A stretch of DNA of 64,000 nt from Saccharothrix sp. NRRL B-16314 (GCF_000716595.1 NZ_JNXC01000001.1:1-64000); one strand, 5' to 3'; numbered from the stretch's first letter, positions 1-7,532 are shown. Translations and numbers: made by a program. Notes: a model not told the origin generated them from the letters alone.

Positions 1-8
1 GTGCGGTC

Positions 9-57
9 GCGAGGGTGTCAATGTCGGTCGTCACAACCCGTACATCGACACCCTCGC
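9..57 (-). terminator. Hairpin downstream of the siderophore-binding gene
   Basis: Two 16-base arms (GCGAGGGTGTCAATGT and its near-perfect complement, one mismatch) flank a 17-base loop. It lies just past the stop of the leftward binding-protein gene, so a transcription terminator for that gene is the simplest reading. There is no clear U-tract, as is usual in high-GC actinobacteria. The window edge hides what lies on the other side. Confidence 0.55.
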
Positions 58-115
58 CCCATATCTCCAGGTGCCTACCCCTTGGAATCAATCATCTAGC
101 CGGCCCGACCCCTGC

Positions 116-1039
116 CTAGCCGAGTGCGGTGGTGAACAGCGGCACGGCGTGGTCGAGCGCGTAGGCCATGCCGAGCGACGAGCCGCTGGAGAAGGCGTTG
201 ACCAGGCTCTTGTCCTCCAGGATCAGCGCCTTCTCGTTCACCAGCGGGTTGGCCTTGAGCGCCGACGCGTCACCGCCGATGGGGAACAGCACGGTCAGGT
301 CGGCGTCGAGCAGGTCCAGCCGCTCGGCCGAGATGTCCACGTAGAACGTGCCCGACGCCAGGTCTTCGACGTCCTTGCGCGGGGTGAAGCCGATGGCCTT
401 CATGAAGTCCGTGCGGGCGTCACCGGAGACGTACGCGCCGAACTTGCCGTCGAAGTACGCGCCGACCACGGTGGTCTTGCCGTCGAACTTCTTGTTGGCG
501 GCGAACTTCGCGTCCAGGTCGGCGATGATCTTCTCGCCCTCGGCGACCTTGCCCAGGGCCTTCGCCACCGACTCGACCTGCTGCCGCCACGTCGTGCCGT
601 ACGGGATGACGTCCTTCGGCGCGGCGATGGTGGGCGCGATCCGGGACAGCGTCTCGTGCTTCTTCTGGTCGTTGTCCGACCGGGTGTTGAGGATGAGGTC
701 CGGCTGGAGCGCCGCGACGGCCTCGTAGTCGATCTCGGTGGTGCCGAGCAGCTTCGGGGCCTCCTGGTACAGCCCTTCCGCCCACGGGCCGACGCCCTTG
801 CCGCCGAACGCCAGCCAGTCGCTCGCCCCCACCGGTCGCACCCCCAGCGCCAGCGCGGTCTCGGCGTCCGACCAGCCCAGCGCGACGACCCGCGTCGGCG
901 GCTTGTCGATCGTCACGGGCCCGAACCGGGTGTCGACCGTGACCCCGGCCGCCGCCGGCTCGGTGCCCCCGCTGTCACCGCCACCACCGCAGGCGGCCAG
1001 CAGCAGAGCGGACAGGGCGACCACCAGAGCACGCTTCAT
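116..1039 (-). CDS. Iron-siderophore ABC transporter substrate-binding lipoprotein
   Basis: This 307-residue protein should capture ferric siderophores outside the membrane and deliver them to an ABC permease. The N-terminus is a lipoprotein signal ending in LLAAC, with Cys17 as the lipidation site, followed by a Gly/Asp/Ser linker. The mature part reads as a FecB/FepB-type fold: a DTRFGPVTIDKPPTRVVAL opening, a conserved ALQPDLIL segment, and a C-terminal lobe. No permease or ATPase genes are visible nearby, so partners may lie beyond the window edge or elsewhere. The start codon sits directly against an iron box and a TAGGCT hexamer lies 6 nt upstream of it, suggesting a leaderless, iron-repressed transcript. 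Family assignment is firm; the siderophore is unknown. Confidence 0.9.
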   Translation of the reverse strand: MKRALVVALSALLLAACGGGGDSGGTEPAAAGVTVDTRFGPVTIDKPPTRVVALGWSDAETALALGVRPVGASDWLAFGGKGVGPWAEGLYQEAPKLLGTTEIDYEAVAALQPDLILNTRSDNDQKKHETLSRIAPTIAAPKDVIPYGTTWRQQVESVAKALGKVAEGEKIIADLDAKFAANKKFDGKTTVVGAYFDGKFGAYVSGDARTDFMKAIGFTPRKDVEDLASGTFYVDISAERLDLLDADLTVLFPIGGDASALKANPLVNEKALILEDKSLVNAFSSGSSLGMAYALDHAVPLFTTALG

Positions 1040-1057
1040 TAGGCAAGCCTAACCGAA
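1039..1057 (-). promoter_or_regulatory. Iron box (DtxR/IdeR/DmdR-type operator) abutting the start codon
   Basis: On the minus strand the 19 bases TTCGGTTAGGCTTGCCTAA match the DtxR/IdeR consensus TTAGGTTAGGCTAACCTAA at 16 of 19 positions. The embedded TAGGCT can serve as the -10 hexamer, with 6 bases to the ATG. Repressor binding would directly cover the promoter. The match to the consensus is seen; iron control is inferred from the family and the gene's role. Confidence 0.8.
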
Positions 1058-1134
1058 CCAGCCGGTGACGGGCGCACCGTCCCGCCGACCACCCGTTTTG
1101 GGTCGCGCGCCGGCCCTCCGGTAGTCTCTGCGGC

Positions 1135-1219
1135 GGAGGATTCGCATAGTGGCCTAGTGCGCACGACTGGAAATCGTGTTGGGTTAACCCCCTCACGGGT
1201 TCAAATCCCGTATCCTCCG
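1135..1219 (+). tRNA. tRNA-Ser (anticodon GGA)
   Basis: Acceptor arms GGAGGAT and ATCCTCC pair, discriminator G. The anticodon loop CTGGAAA gives anticodon GGA, reading UCC and UCU. A long variable arm typical of serine tRNA lies between the anticodon and T arms, and the T arm is ACGGGTTCAAATCCCGT. The 3' CCA is not encoded. A strong hairpin follows within 6 bases. Confidence 0.97.
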
Positions 1220-1224
1220 CAGAC

Positions 1225-1260
1225 CAGAGCCCCGGTCACCGTCAGGTGACCGGGGCTCTG
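1225..1260 (+). terminator. Terminator after tRNA-Ser(GGA)
   Basis: Perfect 16-bp arms, CAGAGCCCCGGTCACC and its complement, around a four-base loop, followed by TCGTT. Its position immediately after the tRNA and its closeness in sequence to the hairpin after the second tRNA-Ser support a terminator role. Confidence 0.85.
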
Positions 1261-1299
1261 TCGTTCGCGGGGCTCCGGGGCCGGAGGTGGCCTCTGGAC

Positions 1300-1722
1300 C
1301 TAGAGGTCCGCCTGGAAGGCTTGCGCGACCGCGAGGCTGTCCTCGTAGACGTGGTGCCGCGTCACGAGTCCGTTCTCGACGGTCAGGTGCAGGGCGAACC
1401 GCGACCGGTACTCACGACCGGTGGGCCGGGCCGTCTGGCGGATCTCACCCAAGACGACCGCGTGCTCACCGTCGATCAGGATGCGCTCGATCACGGTCCC
1501 CACCCGGTCCGGGACGTGGTGCTCGGCGATCTCGCGGAAGTGGGCGGCGGCGTCGGCACGAGTGGATCGGTGGCGGATCCACGGCGTTGCGGCACGGCCG
1601 TGCTCCCGCTCCGGCCAGTCCAGCTTCCAATCCGCCCCGTCGGCGTACATCTCGGCGATGCGGTCGGCATCCCCTTCGCCGATGCGGCTCAACAACTCCT
1701 CCACGACGGCAAGCGTCGACAT
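1300..1722 (-). CDS. SnoaL-like / NTF2-fold protein
   Basis: The 140-residue product has the look of the nuclear transport factor 2 / SnoaL cone fold: an N-terminal helix beginning MSTLAVVEELLSRIGEGDAD, the early motif MYADGADWKLDW, a middle helix with DAAAHFREIAEHHV, and C-terminal strands ending HLTVENGLVTRHHVYED. Such proteins bind small ligands or catalyse isomerisations, hydrolyses or cyclisations; the substrate cannot be read here. The start was chosen because GGGGGAGGA precedes this ATG at good spacing; an upstream in-frame start would add 15 residues without a ribosome site. It stands alone between the tRNA and a secreted protein gene. Confidence 0.75.
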   Translation of the reverse strand: MSTLAVVEELLSRIGEGDADRIAEMYADGADWKLDWPEREHGRAATPWIRHRSTRADAAAHFREIAEHHVPDRVGTVIERILIDGEHAVVLGEIRQTARPTGREYRSRFALHLTVENGLVTRHHVYEDSLAVAQAFQADL

Positions 1723-2043
1723 GCGGTTCCTCCCCCAGAAGTGCTTGGTACGCCACCACTGTTCCACATGGACTCGGGGGAGCGGGCTCGAGCCACCGGG
1801 CCTACCTGGCGGCTACCCGTGGGAGGCACCCCGAGGGGAAGCAGACGGGCCGTCAGGGCGCTTCCCTCGCCCGCTCCGGCACAGCCGGTTGCCGCCTCCC
1901 GTGCGTCGCGGGGTTCGAAGCCGGTCTCGGCACGGCGACGTTCAGGTGCCGGGGCCCGGCTCGTTTTCTGGCCCAGTGCAACGCGGAGCATCACCGAACG
2001 CGTGTAACCAGTGATCAACTGTGACCACTGGGAGGACATGCTC

Positions 2044-2667
2044 ATGAGGATCGTCAAGTCGGCTGCCACCGCGTCACTGGCCGTTGCGGGGTTGCTCGCC
2101 GGCACCGCCCTGGCACTGGCCCAGCCCGCGGCCGAGGTGGTCGCGAGTGGCGGACCGTCGTACTCCGCCACCACGTGGCACAACGTCAACGTCCGGATCT
2201 GCCCGTCGACGGCGTGCCTGCCCGCGGCGGGCGTCTACATCCCCGAAGGCACGACCGCGGGGGTCTACTGCTGGGTGCACGGCGAATCGGTCACGGACTT
2301 CGGCTACACCAACGACGTCTGGTTGAACGTCGGCAGGCAGGACGGCGGCACCCAGTGGTCCAGCGCCATCTACTTCGTCGGCGACGACTACGCCAACCTG
2401 CCCGCGGAGGCGCAGTGCTCGGACGCTCCCGCACCGCCGACCACCACCACGAAGCCGGTCCCGACCACGACCACCAAGCCTGAACCCACGACCACCACCA
2501 AGCCGAACCCGACCACCACGACCAAGCCCGAGCCCACCACCACGACCACGCCTCGGCCCACCACGACCACCAAGCCCGACCCGACCACCACGACCAAGCC
2601 CGAGCCCACGACCACCACCAGGCTCGAGCCCACGACGACCGCCGCGCCCGCGCCCGTTCGCAACTGA
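2044..2667 (+). CDS. Secreted SH3-like protein with Thr/Pro/Lys repeat tail
   Basis: This 207-residue product has a clear signal peptide (MRIVKSAATASLAVAG..., cleavage probably after the Ala-rich ALALAQPAA stretch). A small extracellular domain of about 100 residues carries NVNVRICPSTAC and VYCWVHGES and resembles bacterial SH3 folds; its four cysteines could form two disulfides. From about residue 135 to the end runs an eight-residue repeat of the form TTTTKPEP with variable third-last residue, a wall-spanning or glycosylated stalk. There is no membrane anchor, so it is probably released or wall-associated through the basic stalk. The ATG was chosen for GGAGG eight bases upstream; a GTG at 2011 is the alternative. 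Ligand unknown. Confidence 0.75.
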   Translation: MRIVKSAATASLAVAGLLAGTALALAQPAAEVVASGGPSYSATTWHNVNVRICPSTACLPAAGVYIPEGTTAGVYCWVHGESVTDFGYTNDVWLNVGRQDGGTQWSSAIYFVGDDYANLPAEAQCSDAPAPPTTTTKPVPTTTTKPEPTTTTKPNPTTTTKPEPTTTTTPRPTTTTKPDPTTTTKPEPTTTTRLEPTTTAAPAPVRN

Positions 2668-2690
2668 CGCACCGGCGCGCACAACGGAAA

Positions 2691-2725
2691 ACGGCCCCCT
2701 CGGACTTCGCGTCCGAGGGGGCCGT
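2691..2725. terminator. Bidirectional terminator between convergent genes
   Basis: Perfect arms ACGGCCCCCTCGGAC and GTCCGAGGGGGCCGT with a five-base loop lie between the convergent secreted-protein and nuclease genes. A-rich bases on the left side and CCACC on the right suit termination of the leftward transcript at least; it probably serves both. Confidence 0.85.
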
Positions 2726-2739
2726 TCCACCGTCCTGGT

Positions 2740-5190
2740 CTACGACCGGGGGAGGTGTTCGACGAAGTCCTCCAGCTGGAACAGCAGCCGGTCGACGTTC
2801 GCGTTGCCGGTGCTCGGCCGCACCTTCACGACCTGCGGGTCGTGGTCGCTCGCCTGGTCGGCGAACTCGGCGTTGATGTGCACCACGTCGTAGCGGTACC
2901 GGGTGATGTTCGCGCTGATCAGGATGTGGTCGAGGGTCTGCGAGTTGCCCTCGAACACGTAGCTGTACCGCTCGGCCGCGGGCAGGGTGTCGATCAGGGC
3001 CACCACGTCGCCCCCGCCGGTCAGGGTCCGGACGGCCGGCGAGAACTGGTAGTCGTTGATGTCACCCGCGAGGACCACGTTGGCGCCCCGGTCGACCGCC
3101 TTCACCTGGTCCACGAAACCGCGCAGCAGAGCGGCCTGCTCGGCGCGCTGCACCTCGGAACCGCGCACGGGCTCCTGGTAACGACCGTGCATGGCCTGGT
3201 CGCCACCCTTGGAGGCGAAGTGGTTCGCGACCACGAACACCGTGCGACCGCGGAACTTGAACTCGCCGGCCAGCGGCTTGCGGCTGGACTCCCACGCCGG
3301 GTCGGCGGGCGCGATGCGGCCCGGTGACACGGACAGCGCGGCCCGGCCGTGCTCGCGCACCACCGACACCGCCGTGGTGGCGTCGCCGCCCGGACGGTCC
3401 ACGAAGGACACCCGCGCCGGGTTGAACAGGAACGCCACCCGGATGTTGCCGCCCGGCTGGCCGCCGTCCTGCTTGTTCTGCGGGTCGATCTGACGCCACT
3501 GGTACCGCGGGCCGCCGGCCGCCGCGATGGCCTCGGTGAACTTGGCGTACGTCGCGTCCGCCGCCACGGTGCCGTCGTCGGTCGGGCCGTTGTCGTCCTG
3601 GATCTCCTCCAGCACCACCACGTCCGGGTTCTTCAGGTTGCCCACCACGGCGGCGGCGAGGCGGTCGAACTTGGCCTGGTCGTTGGTGGCGGCCAGGTTC
3701 TCCACGTTGTACGTGGCCACCGACAGCTCGTGAGCGCGCTGGCCGTCCGTGACCTCCGGCGTGATGCCGCCGGACACGTGCTCGCCGACCGTCTTCGTGG
3801 CCAGGGTGTAGCCGCCGAAGTTGGTGTACTCGACGTTGCCGACCGTCGCGCCGCGCCACACGTCGCCGACGTTGCTGGTCTGCGGGGTGGCGGCGGCGGG
3901 CTTGACCTTGATCCGGCCGCTGTTGGGCTGGTCGTAGCCGAGGTAGACCGTGCCGCCGCGCGGAGTCGGGTTCTGGGTCGGGTTGGCGGTGATCCAGCTC
4001 TCGCCGAAGCTGTTCGACGGGCCGACCACGCGGGCGTCGTCCACCTTGACGTACATGCCCTCGCGGGACTCGTAGTAGTCCTGGCCGTAGGTCGCCGGGT
4101 CGAGCGGGAGCGACTCGATGCTGCCGCCGCCCGCCGAGGGCAGGTAGCCGGCCGGCGGGGTCAGGGCCTCCGGCGCCGGCAGGGCGTTGCCCTTGGACTT
4201 CACGGTGACGGTGGCGCCGGTGATCTCGGTGAGCGTCTGGTTGGAGTTGCTCGCCGCGTCACCACCGGGCCGGTACTCGGCGACGGCGCCGGAGACCAGC
4301 ACCTCGTCACCGGGCTCCACGGTCGGGGCGAGGGCGGCGGTGTAGACGAACACGCCCTCGCTGGTGCGCGGGTCGGCGTCCGGGGCGGTGTCCTGGATCC
4401 AGAAGCCGCGGTCGCCGAACGAGCGGGTCGCGGTGACGACGCCGGGGACGCCGGTGACCTTCTGGCCGACCAGCGGCGAGATGCGGGTGGTGCCCTGGAT
4501 GTCGCGGATGCGCTTGTCGCCGGGCTCCGGCTCGGGGTCGGGATCGGGGTTGCCCGGCCCCTGGCCCGCGGCGTTGACCGGGGTCGGCGCGCCGACGGTG
4601 AAGTCGACCGAGTTGTTGTCGGTGTCGGTCAGCGCGGCGCGGGCGACGGAGGTCGCGTTGCCGGGGTTGGCGGTCGGCGCGGTCTCCCGGACGACGGTGG
4701 ACGAGCCGTAACCGACCAGGTCGCGCACGCGCGTGTCGGCGGCGCAGTCCGCGGCGGTCTTGCAGGTCAACGCGGTGGTCTCGGTGACGAGGGCGATCGT
4801 GCCGCCGGAGCCGCCCATGGCGGTGGTGCCGGTGACGTCCGGGGTGGGCAGTTCGACGGTGCCGCCGGTGCCCTTGGCCTGGGCGACCAGGAAGCGGCCG
4901 GCGGGGGTGATCGAACCGGTCAGCGGGGTGACCTGCCACTGGCTGGTCGCGCTCGCACTGGCCGGCAGGTACTGCACGCTCCAGCCGGAGACGTCCACCG
5001 GCGCCGTGCCGGCGTTGGCCAGCTCGACGAAGTCCCGGGTCAGCGTCGCGCCGGAGTTGCCGCCACCGCCGTAGACCTCGGCGATGAGCGCGTCCGGACT
5101 GGGTGCCGCGAGGATCGGCGTCGCCAGGGCGAGCGTGACGGCCGAGGCGGCGGTGACCGCCAGTCCGACGCGGAGCGGGGTAGGTCTCAA
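2740..5190 (-). CDS. ExeM/NucH-type extracellular endonuclease with lamin-tail domain
   Basis: An 816-residue secreted enzyme predicted to degrade extracellular DNA or RNA. After a signal peptide (about residues 1-28) comes a lamin-tail domain (LIAEVYGGGGNSGATL, DFVELANAG, DVSGWSVQYLP). An OB-fold nucleic-acid-binding part follows from about residue 225 (IRDIQGTTRISPLVG, GFWIQD). The C-terminal third is an endonuclease/exonuclease/phosphatase domain with TYNVENLA, the Glu-containing VVLEEIQDDNG, AGDINDYQF and the catalytic SDHDPQ. That order matches ExeM/NucH nucleases. A 5'-nucleotidase is encoded 42 kb away, so the pair could act in nucleic-acid scavenging. A perfect SOS-type box lies about 95 bp upstream of its start and may control it. 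No membrane anchor is visible at the C-terminus. Confidence 0.9.
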   Translation of the reverse strand: MRPTPLRVGLAVTAASAVTLALATPILAAPSPDALIAEVYGGGGNSGATLTRDFVELANAGTAPVDVSGWSVQYLPASASATSQWQVTPLTGSITPAGRFLVAQAKGTGGTVELPTPDVTGTTAMGGSGGTIALVTETTALTCKTAADCAADTRVRDLVGYGSSTVVRETAPTANPGNATSVARAALTDTDNNSVDFTVGAPTPVNAAGQGPGNPDPDPEPEPGDKRIRDIQGTTRISPLVGQKVTGVPGVVTATRSFGDRGFWIQDTAPDADPRTSEGVFVYTAALAPTVEPGDEVLVSGAVAEYRPGGDAASNSNQTLTEITGATVTVKSKGNALPAPEALTPPAGYLPSAGGGSIESLPLDPATYGQDYYESREGMYVKVDDARVVGPSNSFGESWITANPTQNPTPRGGTVYLGYDQPNSGRIKVKPAAATPQTSNVGDVWRGATVGNVEYTNFGGYTLATKTVGEHVSGGITPEVTDGQRAHELSVATYNVENLAATNDQAKFDRLAAAVVGNLKNPDVVVLEEIQDDNGPTDDGTVAADATYAKFTEAIAAAGGPRYQWRQIDPQNKQDGGQPGGNIRVAFLFNPARVSFVDRPGGDATTAVSVVREHGRAALSVSPGRIAPADPAWESSRKPLAGEFKFRGRTVFVVANHFASKGGDQAMHGRYQEPVRGSEVQRAEQAALLRGFVDQVKAVDRGANVVLAGDINDYQFSPAVRTLTGGGDVVALIDTLPAAERYSYVFEGNSQTLDHILISANITRYRYDVVHINAEFADQASDHDPQVVKVRPSTGNANVDRLLFQLEDFVEHLPRS

Positions 5191-5284
5191 CGGGTCCTCC
5201 GGTATTTGGCGGGTGCGCGCATCCTCCCCGGATCGAGTGAACGGCGGAAGACACCGTCACTAACTGTTGACCCTTGCCAGTGAA

Positions 5285-5300
5285 TCGAACGTGTGTTCGA
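5285..5300. promoter_or_regulatory. Perfect LexA/SOS-type box
   Basis: TCGAACGTGTGTTCGA is a perfect palindrome in its six-base arms (TCGAAC-N4-GTTCGA), the LexA-binding consensus of actinobacteria and Gram-positive bacteria. On the plus strand a TAAGGT hexamer begins 4 bases after it and an ATG follows 6 bases later. On the minus strand it lies about 95 bp upstream of the nuclease gene. Either side could be controlled. Confidence 0.8.
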
Positions 5301-5315
5301 GAATAAGGTAGGGTC

Positions 5316-5393
5316 ATGGCCGTGCCTCCCGGTGGCCCTCCCAGCGCCGGCCCGGGGCACGGAACGCACGACAGGGGCGCCGACCCGGCCTGA
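5316..5393 (+). CDS. Possible 25-residue SOS-controlled small ORF
   Basis: The ATG lies 6 bases after TAAGGT, the spacing of leaderless starts found repeatedly in this window, and directly downstream of the SOS-type box. The product, MAVPPGGPPSAGPGHGTHDR plus five residues, is Pro/Gly/His-rich with no recognisable domain, and the stop falls inside a strong hairpin. It could be a genuine microprotein, a leader for a short regulatory RNA, or accidental coding in an SOS-induced transcript. Only the promoter arrangement supports it. Confidence 0.35.
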   Translation: MAVPPGGPPSAGPGHGTHDRGADPA

Positions 5394-5413
5394 CGAGGCT
5401 CGGATCGGCGCCC
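5375..5413. terminator. GC-rich hairpin ending the short SOS transcript
   Basis: Arms GGGCGCCGA and TCGGCGCCC enclose a 21-base loop containing further pairing. It overlaps the stop of the 25-residue ORF on the plus strand and lies about 90 bases past the stop of the 39-residue membrane-protein gene on the minus strand, so it may end transcripts from both sides. Confidence 0.5.
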
Positions 5414-5502
5414 GTGTGCGTCTACCGGTGTGTTGCCACCCGGTGCGCGTCTACCGGTGCGTGTGCTCGGTGCGCGGCGGCCGTCACCACCCCACGCGCA
5501 CG

Positions 5503-5622
5503 TCACAGCAGGACGTTCAACAGCACCGTGAGGAGGACGGAGATCACGACGGACACCAGCAGCATCGTGAGGCAGCCGGCGCCGCCACCCAGGAACCGCA
5601 CTTCCGTGTTCCCGAAACGCAT
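5503..5622 (-). CDS. 39-residue single-span membrane protein
   Basis: Starting at ATG, the frame reads MRFGNTEVRFLGGGAGCLTM and continues with about twenty hydrophobic residues to LLNVLL and a stop. Almost every third codon position is G or C, as in real genes of this genome. A charged N-terminus, a Gly-Gly-Gly-Ala-Gly-Cys turn and one membrane span are seen; short single-span proteins of this appearance occur in many actinobacteria, but I cannot give a function. It lies downstream of, and in the same direction as, the WGxxGxxG-type gene, separated by a 12-bp tandem repeat. It is too short for routine gene callers. Confidence 0.65.
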   Translation of the reverse strand: MRFGNTEVRFLGGGAGCLTMLLVSVVISVLLTVLLNVLL

Positions 5623-5661
5623 GGTCCACCACCGGTCACGCTCGACGGTCGTCTCGCCGGA

Positions 5662-5709
5662 CTTCTCGACGGTCTTGTCGACGGTCTTGTCGACGGTTTT
5701 GTCGACGAC
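5662..5709. repeat. Four copies of a 12-bp tandem repeat
   Basis: Units read CTTCTCGACGGT, CTTGTCGACGGT, CTTGTCGACGGT and TTTGTCGACGAC. The array lies between the small membrane-protein gene and the WGxxGxxG gene in noncoding sequence. A period of 12 would also keep any reading frame open, which explains the spurious long frames here. Confidence 0.85.
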
Positions 5710-5737
5710 CGGTTGAACAGTCGGTCAGACGGTCGGC

Positions 5738-5989
5738 TCAGCGGTCGGTGGCGGTCGTGCGGTAGGGCTCGACGTGCTGCTTGCGACGGGCGAGACCGGC
5801 CAGGCCCAGAAGCCCGAGGAGGCCGAGCAGGCCCCAGTTGCCGCTGCCGCCGCCGTCGTCGTTCTGCTGCTCTTGCGCTGCCGCGACACCGGCGGGCACC
5901 ACTGCCCCGCTCGTGTCCGCCATCGCCGGGGAACCCGCCAGCACCGTGCCGAGCACCGCCGCCACGACGAGAGTCTTCGCCGTCTTCAT
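5738..5989 (-). CDS. Small secreted WGxxGxxG-motif protein
   Basis: The 83-residue product has a signal peptide (MKTAKTLVVAAVLGTVLAGS, cleavage near AMA-D), a short Ala/Val-rich then Gln/Asn/Asp linker, and a C-terminal GNWGLLGLLGLLGLAGLARR tail. That tail combines a WGxxGxxG motif, a hydrophobic span and an Arg/Lys cluster, the pattern of the WGxxGxxG C-terminal anchoring family. The start is set by GAAGGAAGGA before the ATG. The role of the family is unknown; the tail suggests processing or membrane retention after export. A 39-residue membrane-protein gene follows in the same direction. Confidence 0.75.
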   Translation of the reverse strand: MKTAKTLVVAAVLGTVLAGSPAMADTSGAVVPAGVAAAQEQQNDDGGGSGNWGLLGLLGLLGLAGLARRKQHVEPYRTTATDR

Positions 5990-6111
5990 GTGCCGTCCTT
6001 CTTCCTTCACAGGTCCGACTTCTGCCAGAGCACGCGGATACCTTCACGCCGCCCGTCGAACCTCCCGCCACCGCGGCTCACCCGTCTGAATGAGCAAAAT
6101 CCCCCGACGGT

Positions 6112-6163
6112 GCGATCTCCGCCGGCGATCTCCACCGGCGATCTCCACTGGCGATCTCCGCCG
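6112..6163. repeat. Four copies of a 13-bp tandem repeat
   Basis: Units GCGATCTCCGCCG, GCGATCTCCACCG, GCGATCTCCACTG and GCGATCTCCGCCG lie head to tail in the intergenic stretch upstream of tRNA-Ser(CGA). A period of 13 cannot maintain one reading frame, so this is not a coding repeat. Confidence 0.85.
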
Positions 6164-6270
6164 GGCCGGCGACGCCGTCGACCAGGGAGTACCGGGTGCC
6201 GCACCCACCCCGAACCGCCCACCCAGACCCCCGTTAGGTCCGGCTGCGGCGGTCTTGTATTGTTCTCGGC

Positions 6271-6357
6271 GGTGGCGTGTCCGAGCGGCCGAAGGAGCAC
6301 GCCTCGAAAGCGTGTGAGGTGAAAGCCTCCGTGGGTTCAAATCCCACCGCCACCGCT
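6271..6357 (+). tRNA. tRNA-Ser (anticodon CGA)
   Basis: Acceptor arms GGTGGCG and CGCCACC pair with discriminator G. The anticodon loop CTCGAAA gives CGA, reading UCG. The long variable arm and the T arm GTGGGTTCAAATCCCAC are typical for serine tRNA. CCA is not encoded. A hairpin follows closely. Confidence 0.97.
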
Positions 6358-6363
6358 GCTCAG

Positions 6364-6395
6364 AGCCCCGGTTGCCGATCATGGCAACCGGGGCT
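6364..6395 (+). terminator. Terminator after tRNA-Ser(CGA)
   Basis: Arms AGCCCCGGTTGCC and GGCAACCGGGGCT pair perfectly around a six-base loop, followed by TTGAC. It resembles the hairpin after the GGA serine tRNA in sequence and position. Confidence 0.85.
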
Positions 6396-6430
6396 TTGAC
6401 GTTCGGCGGGGCGGGCGCGATCGCCCAGAA

Positions 6431-6460
6431 CCGGCATGGACCGGCATGGACCGGCATGGA
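6431..6460. repeat. Tandem 10-bp repeat upstream region
   Basis: Three exact head-to-tail copies of CCGGCATGGA, with a partial fourth. To about 6565 the sequence continues as loosely repeated GGTCGGGTC units. All lie in the noncoding stretch between the tRNA terminator and the end of tadA. Confidence 0.75.
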
Positions 6461-6585
6461 CCGGCAGCGGACCTGATCCGCGTCGCCGGTCAGGTCAGAG
6501 GTCGGGTCGCAGGTCGGGTCAGTCAAAGGTCGGGTCAGTCAGGGGTCGGGTCGCATGTCGGGTCGCACGCCCAGTCCGTGCCCGC

Positions 6586-7047
6586 TCACATGTCGGCGAA
6601 GAACGACTCCATCAGTGCCGCGCACCGGTCCTCCAGGACACCGCCGATCACTTCGGGCCGGTGGTTGAGGCGTCGGTCGCGGACCACGTCCCAGAGGGAG
6701 CCGACGGCTCCGGTGCGCGGTTCCCAGGCTCCGAACACGACGCGCGACACCCGGGCCAGGACCAGGGCTCCGGCGCACATCGTGCACGGCTCGATCGTCA
6801 CGGCGAGCGTGCAGCCGGTCAGCCGCCAGCCGTCGCCGTAGGCCGCCGCGGCGGCGCGGAGGGCGAGGACTTCGGCGTGCGCGGTCGGGTCGCCGAGGGC
6901 TTCTCGGGCGTTGCAGGCCCTGGCCAGTTCGGTGCCGTCGGGTGCGTAGACGACGGCGCCGATCGGGATGTCGCCGGTCCTCGGCGCCTGAGCGGCGATG
7001 TCGAGGGCGGCTTCGACCATGGCCTCGTCCGGCACGTGAGCCGTCAC
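6586..7047 (-). CDS. tadA: tRNA adenosine(34) deaminase
   Basis: This 153-residue zinc enzyme converts A34 to inosine in tRNA-Arg(ACG); that tRNA gene is itself in this window. Catalytic features are seen: TAHAEVLAL (zinc His and proton-shuttle Glu) and PCTMCAGALVLARV (two zinc Cys), with the family's VVFGAWEPRTGAVGS segment after them. Length is normal for TadA. The GTG start overlaps the stop of the preceding gene by four bases, the coupling seen with the TadA-associated protein in many actinobacteria. The frame remains open further upstream, but that part is the shadow of the neighbour. Confidence 0.95.
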   Translation of the reverse strand: MTAHVPDEAMVEAALDIAAQAPRTGDIPIGAVVYAPDGTELARACNAREALGDPTAHAEVLALRAAAAAYGDGWRLTGCTLAVTIEPCTMCAGALVLARVSRVVFGAWEPRTGAVGSLWDVVRDRRLNHRPEVIGGVLEDRCAALMESFFADM

Positions 7048-7532
7048 GCCTGGATGCTGTCCAGCATCTTGGTGAACTCGTCGCCGAAGCCGCACCGCTG
7101 CGCGATCATCTGCAACTGCTCGTCCGGGTACAGGTCGACCTCGTCCACGATCACCTGCATCTCGTGCTGCGGCATGCCGAGGTCGGCGAGCACCGCGAGG
7201 TCGCCCTCCGGCCACAGCTCGTCGTCCTCCTCGTCGGGCGGGTCCACCCGGAGCAGGTCCAGGACGTCGGCGGCGATGTCGTAGTCGAGCGCCGCTGCCG
7301 CGTCGGACAGGAGCAGTGACACACCGCCGGGCACCGGGCGCAGGACGATGAAGAACTCGTCGTCCACCGCCAGCAACCCGAAGACGGCGCCGGTCGACCT
7401 CAGTTGGCGCAGTTCCGTGATGGCCGCGTCGAGCTCGGACAGGGCTGAGCTGTCCATCTTGCTGCACCGCCAGCGTCCGTCTTCACGGACCACTGCGACA
7501 GCGAAGCCGTTGACCGGCTCCTCGTGTGCCAT
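7044..7532 (-). CDS. tRNA adenosine deaminase-associated protein
   Basis: A 162-residue acidic protein of the family found almost always directly upstream of tadA in actinobacteria. It has an N-terminal strand-rich part (NGFAVAVVREDGRWRCSKMD), a helix with SELDAAITELRQLRSTG, and an Asp/Glu-rich linker (VDPPDEEDDELWPEGDL) before the C-terminal helices. A role in stabilising or modulating TadA is inferred only from this constant neighbourhood. The ATG was chosen because TACGGT stands six bases upstream, suggesting a leaderless start; an in-frame upstream start would add 33 poorly supported residues. Confidence 0.85.
   Translation of the reverse strand: MAHEEPVNGFAVAVVREDGRWRCSKMDSSALSELDAAITELRQLRSTGAVFGLLAVDDEFFIVLRPVPGGVSLLLSDAAAALDYDIAADVLDLLRVDPPDEEDDELWPEGDLAVLADLGMPQHEMQVIVDEVDLYPDEQLQMIAQRCGFGDEFTKMLDSIQA

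Noticed and set aside
3349..5283. Very long open frame antisense to the extracellular nuclease
   Set aside because: High-GC genes keep several antisense frames open. Composition is Arg/Gly/Val-rich without any domain and the sense frame has clear nuclease motifs.
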